Shown in pieces: positions 45,014-53,610 of a DNA stretch of 64,000 nt. Each line of letters begins with the position of its first letter. Positions within the stretch are counted from its first letter, which is position 1. The stretch spans positions 1 through 64,000 of the forward strand of contig CAKOYF010000005.1 of NCBI GenBank assembly GCA_934130595.1, written 5' to 3'. The notes under the pieces are model-generated. The model had not been told where the DNA came from, ran no database searches, and worked only from the letters and a program-made list of their open reading frames with translations. Origin of the DNA: an uncultured Clostridia bacterium. GTDB taxonomy: Bacteria; Bacillota; Clostridia; TANB77; CAG-465. The position numbers were made by a program, and so were the translations under genes.

Positions 45014-47212
45014 ATGAAAAGGCTTTTTAGGGAATTGCTAATAATACCAATATATTTTATATTGCTATTATTTAAAAATGTGGAATTTATATGTACTTCA
45101 GGAAGGGAAGCATTTGGAAATTTAGACTTGGTTAACTGGCCACTTACAATAGGAGTTGTAATCTTTTCTATTATATTATTGTTTTATGATGAATTGAAAA
45201 AATACAAAAAAACAATATTTTCCACTGCTTTCGTTGTATTAGCATGTATGTTAATGCAAGGATTCTTTGCAGAAAAACAAATATATAGATATATAATACT
45301 ATATGTAGTATTAATTTATAACTCTATGTTGTTTTCTAAATTAACAAAACAAAGATTTGAGATGGCAATTGTTGGTTCGAACGCAATATTGTTGTTTGTT
45401 TTGTTTTGGTTAGGCTTATTTAATTTGTTAAATATTTCAATGTATATTTTAGCAGCATTAGAAGGAATATTAACTATTTTTGCTATTATATTAACATGTA
45501 AAAATAAAAATAGTGCAAGTAAAGATCTTGGATTTAATTCATGGAATATTGTAGTATTTTCAATATTTTTTGTTATGTTTATTCTTGGAGGAATTGACAG
45601 ATATGTAAGTGTTTGGGATGAGTATTCGCATTGGGGATATGATGCAAAAGCCGTAATCACTTATGAAAAATATACAACTTGTGCTGAATCTCTATCAGCT
45701 ACAAGAACATATCCACCTTATATTAGTTTATGGCATTTTTTCATTAGTAAAATAATGGGTGGATTTGAAGAAGGAAATTTATTTACAGGATTATCTTTAT
45801 TTATATTAGTATGTTTAACACCAGCGTTATCATTTATTAATAAAAAGAATAGATTTTTATTACCATTTTATTCAATAGTTATAATGTTTGGCGCTACACT
45901 ATTTAGTTCAGGATACGGATATACTAGTTTGTACGCTGATTATGCTCAAGCTGCAGCAATTGCTACTTGTTTAATGTTTTATTATATTTATAAAGATGAA
46001 GATATAAAACTAAGAAATAGAATGTTATTTTTATCATTAAGTATAATGTTGATGATAAGACCAACAGGAATAATAGCAGCATTTGTATTTTTCTTGATTT
46101 TCATGTTAAAAGACTATATAGAATTATGTGATTACAAATTTACTTTTAAAGGTTTCTTTAAAAAAGCATTTAAAGTATTAAAAAAATGGTTATTATTAGG
46201 AATATCTATAGTAGCTTTATATATGGTGTGGAATATTTATTTGAGAATTTGTAGTGCTACAATTCCTGAGTATTATGATGCACATATAATATCAGATGGA
46301 CTTAAAACAGATATATCAGCAAAGCTTAATTCGTATGTTATTGGTAGAACAGCGTATTACTTTATTAAGTTTTTTGATAGTAAAGAAATGTTAGACTTTA
46401 CTGTAACTCAATTTAGTTTATTATTAGTTCTTTTTGCTTTCTGTATGTTATGTTTAAAACAGAAAAAAGATAGTAATACAAAAATTGATTTAAAAACTAA
46501 CTTTATGAAAATGGTACCATTTATTGTAGGATGGGTAGTATTTTTATTACTTAATGTTTTTGCAATGTTTGTTAAATTTCCAGCATTTGAGATTCAGACA
46601 TTACCAGGATTATTAAGATATATGGATGGATTTAATGTTGCAATATTTATTATGCTTATGGCTTTGGCTGTAAGTAAAGAATTTACATTTAATAAGAGAA
46701 ATATGTTATTTTCTGTAATATCTATATTGGTGATATTCTCACAAATAAAATTGTTAAATGTAACATATTTTGCTACAGATTTACAATCTAGAAAGGCTTC
46801 ACGAGATGTAAGTTATCAAAGACAAGATAAATTAGCATTAATAAATGAATATACGCCTGAAGATAGTAAAGTATATATAATGGATCAACAAGATACAGAT
46901 GGAGTTATGGCATTGTGGTATGCTAGATATTATACTTTACCAAGAAAAATAAATGCATATCAAAGAGCTATTTCTTGGAAAATAAGAACAGAGAAAAATG
47001 TTGATGATTTACAAGATTGGGGACTTACAGCAATGGATTTATCTGATGATCTATTAGAATATGGATTTGATTATATTTTCTTCTATACATCAGATGATTT
47101 GATGTTTGAACAAATGTCATTTATGTTTGAAGATGTAGAAGACTCTAAAAATTATAATTTATTTAAAATTGAAGAAAAAGATAATCATGCATTATTAGTT
47201 CCAGTAGCATAA
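45014..47212 (+). CDS. Polytopic membrane protein, probable GT-C glycosyltransferase
   Basis: The 732-residue protein has about a dozen membrane helices, an outer loop with WDEYSHWGYDAKAV early on (acidic residues after a membrane segment, as in the catalytic loop of lipid-sugar-dependent GT-C enzymes), and a C-terminal soluble part (VYIMDQQDTDGVMALWYARYY). It probably transfers sugars from a polyprenyl-phosphate donor on the outer side. That fits the polyprenyl-phosphate sugar synthase encoded next. A polymerase (Wzy-like) role is an alternative. Two bases separate it from the preceding gene. Confidence 0.75.
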   Translation: MKRLFRELLIIPIYFILLLFKNVEFICTSGREAFGNLDLVNWPLTIGVVIFSIILLFYDELKKYKKTIFSTAFVVLACMLMQGFFAEKQIYRYIILYVVLIYNSMLFSKLTKQRFEMAIVGSNAILLFVLFWLGLFNLLNISMYILAALEGILTIFAIILTCKNKNSASKDLGFNSWNIVVFSIFFVMFILGGIDRYVSVWDEYSHWGYDAKAVITYEKYTTCAESLSATRTYPPYISLWHFFISKIMGGFEEGNLFTGLSLFILVCLTPALSFINKKNRFLLPFYSIVIMFGATLFSSGYGYTSLYADYAQAAAIATCLMFYYIYKDEDIKLRNRMLFLSLSIMLMIRPTGIIAAFVFFLIFMLKDYIELCDYKFTFKGFFKKAFKVLKKWLLLGISIVALYMVWNIYLRICSATIPEYYDAHIISDGLKTDISAKLNSYVIGRTAYYFIKFFDSKEMLDFTVTQFSLLLVLFAFCMLCLKQKKDSNTKIDLKTNFMKMVPFIVGWVVFLLLNVFAMFVKFPAFEIQTLPGLLRYMDGFNVAIFIMLMALAVSKEFTFNKRNMLFSVISILVIFSQIKLLNVTYFATDLQSRKASRDVSYQRQDKLALINEYTPEDSKVYIMDQQDTDGVMALWYARYYTLPRKINAYQRAISWKIRTEKNVDDLQDWGLTAMDLSDDLLEYGFDYIFFYTSDDLMFEQMSFMFEDVEDSKNYNLFKIEEKDNHALLVPVA

Positions 47213-47313
47213 CTTAAAAAATATATACAATAAATGATTGTTTTACTTGATTTTTATTATATTAAAAAGTAAAATTGTTACTAGATAATAATTTTAGTTA
47301 GGGGGAGATTAAA

Positions 47314-48003
47314 ATAAAAGTTTTAGTAATTGTGCCAGCATATAACGAGGCATTAAATATAGAAAAAACAATAAAAGACATAACTACAAATACAGATTAT
47401 GATTATGTCGTAATTAATGATTGTTCAAGGGATAACACAAAGGAAGTATGTGAAAAAAATGGATTTAATATGGTTTCACTTCCAATTAATTTTGGACTTA
47501 CTAGTGCTATTCAAGTTGGAATGAAATATGCTAAAAAATATGGATATGACATTGCAATTCAATTTGATGGTGATGGACAACATGATGCAAAATACTTGAA
47601 AAAATTAGTAAATGAAATAGAAAAAAATGGTGTTGATGTTGCAATTGGTTCAAGATTTGTAGATGAAAATAAACCTTTTACAATGAGAATGCTTGGAAGC
47701 AGACTTATTTCTACTGCTATTAAATTGACAACATGGAAGAAGATTACCGATCCTACATCAGGTATGCGTGCTTATAACAAAAAAGCTATAGAAATGTTTT
47801 GTACAAATGCAAGCTTAACACCAGAACCTGATACTGTTGTTTATATGATTAAAAGAGGATTAAATGTAAAAGAAGTACAAGTTCAAATGAGAGAAAGAGA
47901 GTTTGGAGAAAGTTATCTTAACGCATTTAAATCAGTAAAATATATGGCAAACATGATGATGTCAATTTTATTTATTAGATCTTTCACAGGAAAGGAAAAG
48001 TAG
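47314..48003 (+). CDS. GT2 glycosyltransferase, polyprenyl-phosphate sugar synthase-like, apparent AUA start
   Basis: The protein is a DPM1-like GT2 enzyme: VLVIVPAYNEALNIEKTI, VVINDCSRDNT, IAIQFDGDGQHD with the DxD, and DPTSGMRAYNKKA. It should load a sugar on polyprenyl phosphate. Only ATT 47308, ATA 47314 and GTG 47332 are in frame after the stop at 47299. GGGGGAG (47301-47307) is six bases before ATA 47314, and starting there gives the family-typical MKVLVIVPAYNE. GTG 47332 would remove the first beta strand and is 24 bases from the site. I therefore call an AUA start, unless a base is wrong. DUF2304 follows. Confidence 0.85.
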   Translation: MKVLVIVPAYNEALNIEKTIKDITTNTDYDYVVINDCSRDNTKEVCEKNGFNMVSLPINFGLTSAIQVGMKYAKKYGYDIAIQFDGDGQHDAKYLKKLVNEIEKNGVDVAIGSRFVDENKPFTMRMLGSRLISTAIKLTTWKKITDPTSGMRAYNKKAIEMFCTNASLTPEPDTVVYMIKRGLNVKEVQVQMREREFGESYLNAFKSVKYMANMMMSILFIRSFTGKEK

Positions 48004-48013
48004 GAGGTATAAA

Positions 48014-48349
48014 ATGTCAATAACATTAAGAATTATATTAATACTAGGATCACTTATATCATTTATACTATGTGTTAAAAAAATAAAACAAGCAAAATTA
48101 AAAGTAGAAAATTCTATAATTTGGATGTTAGGAAGTTTTGTACTTATACTAATGGCTATTTTTGATGGTGCAGTTGGCTGGATTGCAAATAAACTTGGAT
48201 TTATGGCTCCTGTTAATTTTGTATTTTTAGCAATAATAATATTCTTATTAATTCAAGTATTTATTGATAATATGAGAATAAGTGAGTTAAATGAAAAAAT
48301 AAAAGGTTTAGATCATTATATTGGATTAAAAGAAAACGAAAAAAAGTAA
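48014..48349 (+). CDS. DUF2304 membrane protein
   Basis: The 111-residue protein has three hydrophobic helices and a short charged C-terminal helix (DNMRISELNEKIKGLDHY). This is the DUF2304 pattern, regularly found next to dolichol-phosphate-sugar-synthase-like GT2 genes; it is thought to be a membrane partner of them, perhaps as an anchor or for flipping the lipid-linked sugar. AGGAGG precedes the ATG ten bases after the GT2 stop. Confidence 0.9.
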   Translation: MSITLRIILILGSLISFILCVKKIKQAKLKVENSIIWMLGSFVLILMAIFDGAVGWIANKLGFMAPVNFVFLAIIIFLLIQVFIDNMRISELNEKIKGLDHYIGLKENEKK

Positions 48350-48367
48350 AGTAGGTAAGGAATATAT

Positions 48368-49291
48368 ATGGAAAATTATAAAGAAAAAAAGGTTGCAATC
48401 TGTATGTCTGCTTATAATGGTGAATTGTATATAGAGCAACAAATCGAAAGTTTACTAAATCAGAGCTATAAGAATATTCAAATTTTTATTAGAGATGATG
48501 GTTCAAAAGATAATACACGAGAAATACTTAAAAAGTATGAGAAAGTTGAAAATATAACTATAATTTATGGTGAAAACTTAGGAGTTGTAAAAAGCTTTCA
48601 TGAATGCTTGAAGACTGCTTTTATGAAAAAATTTGATTTTTTTGCATACTGTGATCAAGATGATGAGTGGCATAGTGACAAAATAGAAAAAGCTGTCTTA
48701 GCTCTTTCAAAACAAGAGCAAAAAATACCATTGTTGTATTTTAGTGAATTTAATTATTGTGATGAGAAACTTAATAAAATTGAAAAATCACATTTAAACA
48801 AAATTGGACCATCATTTCCAAACTCTTTATTAGAATGTATATCATTTGGAATAGTAGAAGTATTTAATTATGCTCTAGCGTCTGAAATTATAAAATCTGG
48901 AACTAAAGATGTATGTTTCCACGATTGGTGGGCATATATGATAGCTTCAGGAATAGGAAAAGTTTTATACGAAAGTGAACCTCAAGTAGAATATAGAAGA
49001 ACCGGTAAAAATGTTAGTCCGAGTGGAAAAAAACTAATTTCTCTTTTTATTTATAGAATAAAGAATTTCTTATTAAAAAATTATTTTATTAAGGTTAAAA
49101 AGCAAATTGAAAAATACAAAAAAATGTATTATGATAAATTAGACTTAAAAGATCAAAAGATTGTAAAGCTTTTTGGAGAAAAGTATAATTTCTTAAATTC
49201 AATTAAAAAGGCTTTTTATCCAATAAGATTTAGACAAAGTATAAAAGATGAAATTATGTGTCGTATATTGTTTATATTCGGACTATTATAA
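48368..49291 (+). CDS. GT2 glycosyltransferase, rhamnosyltransferase-like
   Basis: The 307 residues have a GT-A domain starting KVAICMSAYNGELYIEQQIESLLNQ, RDDGSKDNTREIL and FAYCDQDDEWHSDKI with the DxD-type motif, which is the pattern of bacterial rhamnosyl- and related transferases acting on lipid-linked oligosaccharides. A basic C-terminal tail could touch the membrane. Donor sugar is not predictable. No rhamnose-synthesis genes are in the window. Confidence 0.88.
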   Translation: MENYKEKKVAICMSAYNGELYIEQQIESLLNQSYKNIQIFIRDDGSKDNTREILKKYEKVENITIIYGENLGVVKSFHECLKTAFMKKFDFFAYCDQDDEWHSDKIEKAVLALSKQEQKIPLLYFSEFNYCDEKLNKIEKSHLNKIGPSFPNSLLECISFGIVEVFNYALASEIIKSGTKDVCFHDWWAYMIASGIGKVLYESEPQVEYRRTGKNVSPSGKKLISLFIYRIKNFLLKNYFIKVKKQIEKYKKMYYDKLDLKDQKIVKLFGEKYNFLNSIKKAFYPIRFRQSIKDEIMCRILFIFGLL

Positions 49292-49306
49292 AGGAAGGAA
49301 GAAAAT

Positions 49307-50434
49307 ATGAAAAAGATAGCTATTTTTTCAGGATATTATTTACCACATTTAGGTGGTGTAGAAAGATACACTTTTAACTTAGCAAATAAGTTAAAGCAAA
49401 TGGGTTATGAGGTAATTATTGTTTCATTAAGATATGATATTAATTTAAAGGAAATTGAAGAAACAGAATATGCTAAAATATACAGATTGCCAACTTTTAA
49501 ATTATTTGTTAATAGATATCCTATTGTAAATAATAATAAAAGATGCAAAGAACTATTAGAAATGGTAAGAGAAGAGAATGTAGATAGTATAATTTTGCAA
49601 ACAAGATTTTGGACAAGTTCATATCTTGGTTCAAAATTTGCAGCTAAAAACAATATACCAGTATGTCTAATAGAACATGGAAGTACGCATTTTACTGTAA
49701 ATAATAAGGTGCTTGATTTCTTTGGAGAAATATATGAACATCAATTAACAAATGCAATAATGAAAAATGTTAAAGATTTTTATGGAGTATCAAAAAAGTG
49801 TACTCAATGGCTAAAGCACTTTAAAATTGAAGCAAATGGTGTTTTTTACAATTCAATAAATGTCGATGAATTTAAATTATATGAAGATAAAATATCTAAA
49901 AACAATGATAAGATAAGTATAACTTATGTAGGTAGAATAATAAAAGAAAAAGGCGTATTAAAATTGATATCAATATTTAATAAACTATCTTCAAAATATA
50001 ATATAGAGCTAAATATAGCAGGAGATGGCCCTATTTTAAATCAAATAAAAGAAGAAAATAAAGATAATCAATCTATTCATATTTTAGGAAAACTTACTCA
50101 TGAAGAAGTTATGGATCTTCTAGCTAAGACAGATATATTTGTAAATCCATCATATTTTCCAGAAGGACTTCCTACATCAATTTTAGAAGCAGGACTTATG
50201 AAATGTGCTGTTGTTGCTACACCTATGGGTGGAACAGCTGAAATTCTAGATAGTGATAACATAGGACTAATATGTGGATTTGAAGAAGATGAAATAGAAG
50301 AAAAAATAGTAAAACTTCTAGATAGTAAAGAAGAAAGAGAAAAACTAGGAGAAAATATTCATAATAGAGTAATAGATGAGTTTTCTTGGGATGCAACTGC
50401 TAAAAAGATTGCTAACACAATAAACTACAAATAA
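49307..50434 (+). CDS. GT4 glycosyltransferase
   Basis: A 375-residue GT-B enzyme with the acceptor-side glycine loop YYLPHLGGVERYTFNLANKL, the C-terminal ISITYVGRIIKEKGVLKLI and the donor motif NPSYFPEGLPTSILEAGLMKCAVVATPMGG with the conserved Glu pair. It uses a nucleotide sugar with retention of configuration, as the family does. AAGGAAGG precedes the ATG. One of several transferases building the repeat unit. Confidence 0.93.
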   Translation: MKKIAIFSGYYLPHLGGVERYTFNLANKLKQMGYEVIIVSLRYDINLKEIEETEYAKIYRLPTFKLFVNRYPIVNNNKRCKELLEMVREENVDSIILQTRFWTSSYLGSKFAAKNNIPVCLIEHGSTHFTVNNKVLDFFGEIYEHQLTNAIMKNVKDFYGVSKKCTQWLKHFKIEANGVFYNSINVDEFKLYEDKISKNNDKISITYVGRIIKEKGVLKLISIFNKLSSKYNIELNIAGDGPILNQIKEENKDNQSIHILGKLTHEEVMDLLAKTDIFVNPSYFPEGLPTSILEAGLMKCAVVATPMGGTAEILDSDNIGLICGFEEDEIEEKIVKLLDSKEEREKLGENIHNRVIDEFSWDATAKKIANTINYK

Positions 50435-50446
50435 AAGGAGAGAAAA

Positions 50447-51196
50447 ATGAAAAATATAAAACTTTATGTAGCAACACATAAAAAGGCTACTTTTCCTAAG
50501 TATTCTATATATACACCAATAAGAGTAGGAGCAGCATTAAATGATGACGATTTTGGATATGTTAGAGACGACACAGGAGATAATATTTCTAAGAAAAATA
50601 AAGAATTTTGTGAATTAACAGCTACATATTGGATTCTAAAAAATGATAAATCTGATATAGTTGGACTTACACATTATCGTAGATACTTTTTTAAGAAATC
50701 TAATAGAATTGGAAAGAAAAATGATTTAGCAAATGTGCTAGATAGAAATGATATAAAAGAGATTTTAAGCAAATATGATATAATTGTTCCAAATAGAACT
50801 TTTATAATAAAACATAATGTTGGAAAATCATGGGCTAAAACACATATTCAAAAAGATTATGATGAGGCTAGAAATATTATAGCAGAGAAATATCCAGAAT
50901 ATTTAGAAGATTTTGACTCATTTTCTAAGGGAAGAACATTATACATATGTAATATGTTTATTAGTAGTAAAAAAATATATGATGAATATTATAATTGGCT
51001 ATTTGATATATTATTTGAACTTGAAAAAAGAACAGATACAAGCAACTATGATAATTATAATAAGAGATTATATGGATTTATGTCTGAAAGATTATTTAAT
51101 GTATGGTTAAACCATCATAAAGAATTAAAAATATATAGAACACCTGTATACAATATTGATAGAAGACCATATAATCAATATTTAATGATAAATTAA
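50447..51196 (+). CDS. DUF4422 protein, putative glycosyltransferase
   Basis: The 249 residues match the DUF4422 pattern found in capsule clusters: KLYVATHKK at the start, CELTATYWILKN, DIVGLTHYRRYFF, then FSKGRTLYICNMFISSK and a C-terminal SERLFNVWL. The fold resembles a GT-A enzyme and proteins of this family are annotated as sugar transferases. AAAGGAG precedes the ATG. Confidence 0.88.
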   Translation: MKNIKLYVATHKKATFPKYSIYTPIRVGAALNDDDFGYVRDDTGDNISKKNKEFCELTATYWILKNDKSDIVGLTHYRRYFFKKSNRIGKKNDLANVLDRNDIKEILSKYDIIVPNRTFIIKHNVGKSWAKTHIQKDYDEARNIIAEKYPEYLEDFDSFSKGRTLYICNMFISSKKIYDEYYNWLFDILFELEKRTDTSNYDNYNKRLYGFMSERLFNVWLNHHKELKIYRTPVYNIDRRPYNQYLMIN

Positions 51197-51208
51197 GGGA
51201 GAAAATTT

Positions 51209-52429
51209 ATGATAAAAAAATCAGAGTTTGCATGGAACATGCTTGGAAGCTTTGTTTATGCAATGTTTAGTGCTATAATATTAGCCTTTTGTACAAGAAT
51301 AAATGGCTTAGAAATAGCAGGAATTTTTTCAATAGCTTATGCAACATCTTGTATTTTAAATTCAATAGGAGATTTTGGAATAAGAGTTTTCCAAGTTACA
51401 GATACAAATAGAAAGTATAAATTCTCTAGCTATCTTTCAGCAAGAATAATTGCAATATTAATAATGATACTTGTAACTGGAGGAGTTGTATTAATAGGCG
51501 GATATTCTTCAACTAAATTATGGGTATGTGTACTATTAATGGTATATAGAATAATAGATAATTTAAGTGAAACATATCAAGCTGAATTCCAACTTGATGG
51601 TAGATTAGATATAGCAGGAAAATCTATGGTATTTAGAAATTTAGCTGCGATAATAGCTTTTATTATAGTGGATAAATTAACTCAAAATATAGTCGTATCC
51701 TGTTTATGTATGATTTTGATAAACTTAATAATTCTTTTACTTTATGATGCTAAGAAAATTAAAGAATTTAATGTTGATAAGTTTAAATTTGAATTTCCAT
51801 CAGCAAAACAGATAGTTAGAGAATGTATGCCAATAGCAATAGCAGGAATTTTAAATGTATATGTTATAAATGTAGTAAAATATGCAATAGATTCAGCAGG
51901 AGATTATACAATGCAAACATATTTTAATATAATATATATGCCTACTTTTGTAATAAATTTAGTTTCTATATTTATCATTAAACCATTTTTAAAAATGTTT
52001 GGTGAGTATTATAATGAGAAAAAATATGAAAAATTATCAAAAGTTATAATGTATATAGTTGGAGCTTTAATACTTACTACAATTTGTATTGAAATAGGAT
52101 GCTTTATTTTAGGAGTACCATTCTTGAATTTGTTCTATGGAGTAGATATTTCTAATTATAAAGGAGAATTAATGATTTTAGTTTTATCTGGTCTTTTTTA
52201 TGCTATGTCAAATTTATTATTCAATTTATTAGGAACAATAAGAAGACAAAAATATATAACTATCGCATATCTATGTGTATGTGTTATATCGCTAATTTTA
52301 CCTAATATTTTAGTTAAAAAGTATGCTATGACAGGAGCAGCTATTGCTAATTTAGTAATAATGTTTAGTTTATGCTTAATACTTTCTATATTTTTTAAAA
52401 TTGGAATTAATAAGGAGATGAAAAAATAA
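51209..52429 (+). CDS. Polysaccharide flippase (Wzx-like, MOP superfamily)
   Basis: The 406-residue protein has about 12 membrane helices and a Wzx-type start (AWNMLGSFVYAMFSAIILAF, IAGIFSIAYATS). Such proteins flip lipid-linked repeat units. Its presence beside a complete TagGH-like ABC exporter is unexpected, because each is normally sufficient for one polymer. Its stop overlaps the glf start by one base. Confidence 0.87.
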   Translation: MIKKSEFAWNMLGSFVYAMFSAIILAFCTRINGLEIAGIFSIAYATSCILNSIGDFGIRVFQVTDTNRKYKFSSYLSARIIAILIMILVTGGVVLIGGYSSTKLWVCVLLMVYRIIDNLSETYQAEFQLDGRLDIAGKSMVFRNLAAIIAFIIVDKLTQNIVVSCLCMILINLIILLLYDAKKIKEFNVDKFKFEFPSAKQIVRECMPIAIAGILNVYVINVVKYAIDSAGDYTMQTYFNIIYMPTFVINLVSIFIIKPFLKMFGEYYNEKKYEKLSKVIMYIVGALILTTICIEIGCFILGVPFLNLFYGVDISNYKGELMILVLSGLFYAMSNLLFNLLGTIRRQKYITIAYLCVCVISLILPNILVKKYAMTGAAIANLVIMFSLCLILSIFFKIGINKEMKK

Positions 52430-53535
52430 TGTATGATTATTTAATTGTTGGCGCTGGACTTTTTGGAGCAACTTTTGCTTATGAAATGACTAAAGCCGGA
52501 AAAAAATGTTTAGTTATTGATAGAAGAAATCACATAGGAGGAAATATTTATTGTGAGAATATAAATGGAATAAATGTACATAAGTATGGTGCACATATTT
52601 TCCATACTAGCAATAAAGAAATATGGGAGTATGTTAATAAATTTGCAGACTTTAATAACTATATCAATTCCCCAATAGCAAACTATAAAGGTGAGTTATA
52701 TAATATGCCATTTAATATGAATACCTTTACTAAACTTTGGAATGATGTTAAGACACCAGCTGATGCAATGGCAAAAATTGAAGAACAAAAAAGTGTGTTA
52801 AATGGTAAAGTTCCAGAAAATTTAGAAGAACAAGCTATTTCTCTTGTAGGAGAGGATATATACAGAAAATTAGTTAAAGAATATACTGAAAAGCAATGGG
52901 GAAGAGACTGTAAAGAATTACCACCTTTCATAATAAAGAGATTACCAGTTAGATTCACATATAATAATAACTATTTCAATGATAGATATCAAGGTATTCC
53001 AATTGGAGGATATAATGTAATAATTGAGAAAATGTTAGAAAACTGTGATGTAGAATTAGGTGTTGATTATTTAAAAGAAAAAGAAAAATATGATAAACTT
53101 GCAAATAGAGTGTTATTTACAGGTATGATAGATGAGTACTACAACTATAAGTTAGGAAATCTAGAATATAGAACTTTAAGATTTGAAAATGAAATATTAG
53201 AGGATGTAGATAACTATCAAGGTGTTGCAGTAATGAATTTTAATTCACATGATGAAAAGTATACAAGAATAATTGAACATAAGCATTTTGAATTTAATGA
53301 TTGCAAAGGAACTGTTATCACAAGAGAGTATCCAGATGCTTGGAAACTTGGAGATGAGGCATATTATCCAGTAAATGATGATAAAAACTCAAAATTATTT
53401 AATGAATATAAAAAATTAGCAGAAGATGAAAAAAATGTAATATTTGGTGGTAGATTAGGCCAATATAAATATTATGATATGGATAAAGTAATCATGGCAG
53501 CACTAGATATGGTTAAAGAGGAAAAGTTAAAGTAA
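52429..53535 (+). CDS. glf: UDP-galactopyranose mutase
   Basis: Flavoenzyme that converts UDP-galactopyranose to UDP-galactofuranose. The 368 residues have the expected length, the N-terminal FAD-binding DYLIVGAGLFGATFAYEM and DRRNHIGGNIY, HKYGAHIFHT, the substrate-side EKQWGRDCKELP and RLPVRFTYNNNYFNDRYQGIP, and the C-terminal GRLGQYKYYDMD. With galE at 55729 it would provide UDP-Galf, so the polymer probably contains galactofuranose. A terminator follows. Confidence 0.97.
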   Translation: MYDYLIVGAGLFGATFAYEMTKAGKKCLVIDRRNHIGGNIYCENINGINVHKYGAHIFHTSNKEIWEYVNKFADFNNYINSPIANYKGELYNMPFNMNTFTKLWNDVKTPADAMAKIEEQKSVLNGKVPENLEEQAISLVGEDIYRKLVKEYTEKQWGRDCKELPPFIIKRLPVRFTYNNNYFNDRYQGIPIGGYNVIIEKMLENCDVELGVDYLKEKEKYDKLANRVLFTGMIDEYYNYKLGNLEYRTLRFENEILEDVDNYQGVAVMNFNSHDEKYTRIIEHKHFEFNDCKGTVITREYPDAWKLGDEAYYPVNDDKNSKLFNEYKKLAEDEKNVIFGGRLGQYKYYDMDKVIMAALDMVKEEKLK

Positions 53536-53542
53536 TAACGAG

Positions 53543-53575
53543 AAAGCTAAATGTTGACAAACATTTAGCTTTTAT
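53543..53575 (+). terminator. Terminator after glf, overlapping the next promoter
   Basis: A 13-bp stem (53543-53555 with 53560-53572) has loop GACA and a short T tract. Confidence 0.82.
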
Positions 53576-53583
53576 TATATAAT
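53554..53583 (+). promoter_or_regulatory. Promoter embedded in the glf terminator
   Basis: TTGACA (53554-53559) covers the hairpin loop; 18-bp spacer; TATAAT (53578-53583). It would transcribe the GT4 and deacetylase genes. Confidence 0.8.
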
Positions 53584-53610
53584 TTAGCTGAATTTTAATG
53601 GAGGCAAAAT

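Noticed and set aside
47241..47274. Inverted repeat TTTTACTT/AAGTAAAA before the GT2 gene as a terminator
   Set aside because: No T tract follows, and the stem is AT-rich with a bulge; it may be chance.
50913..51110. Second plus-strand frame inside the DUF4422 gene
   Set aside because: It lies wholly inside a well-supported gene in another frame, with no ribosome site or family resemblance.
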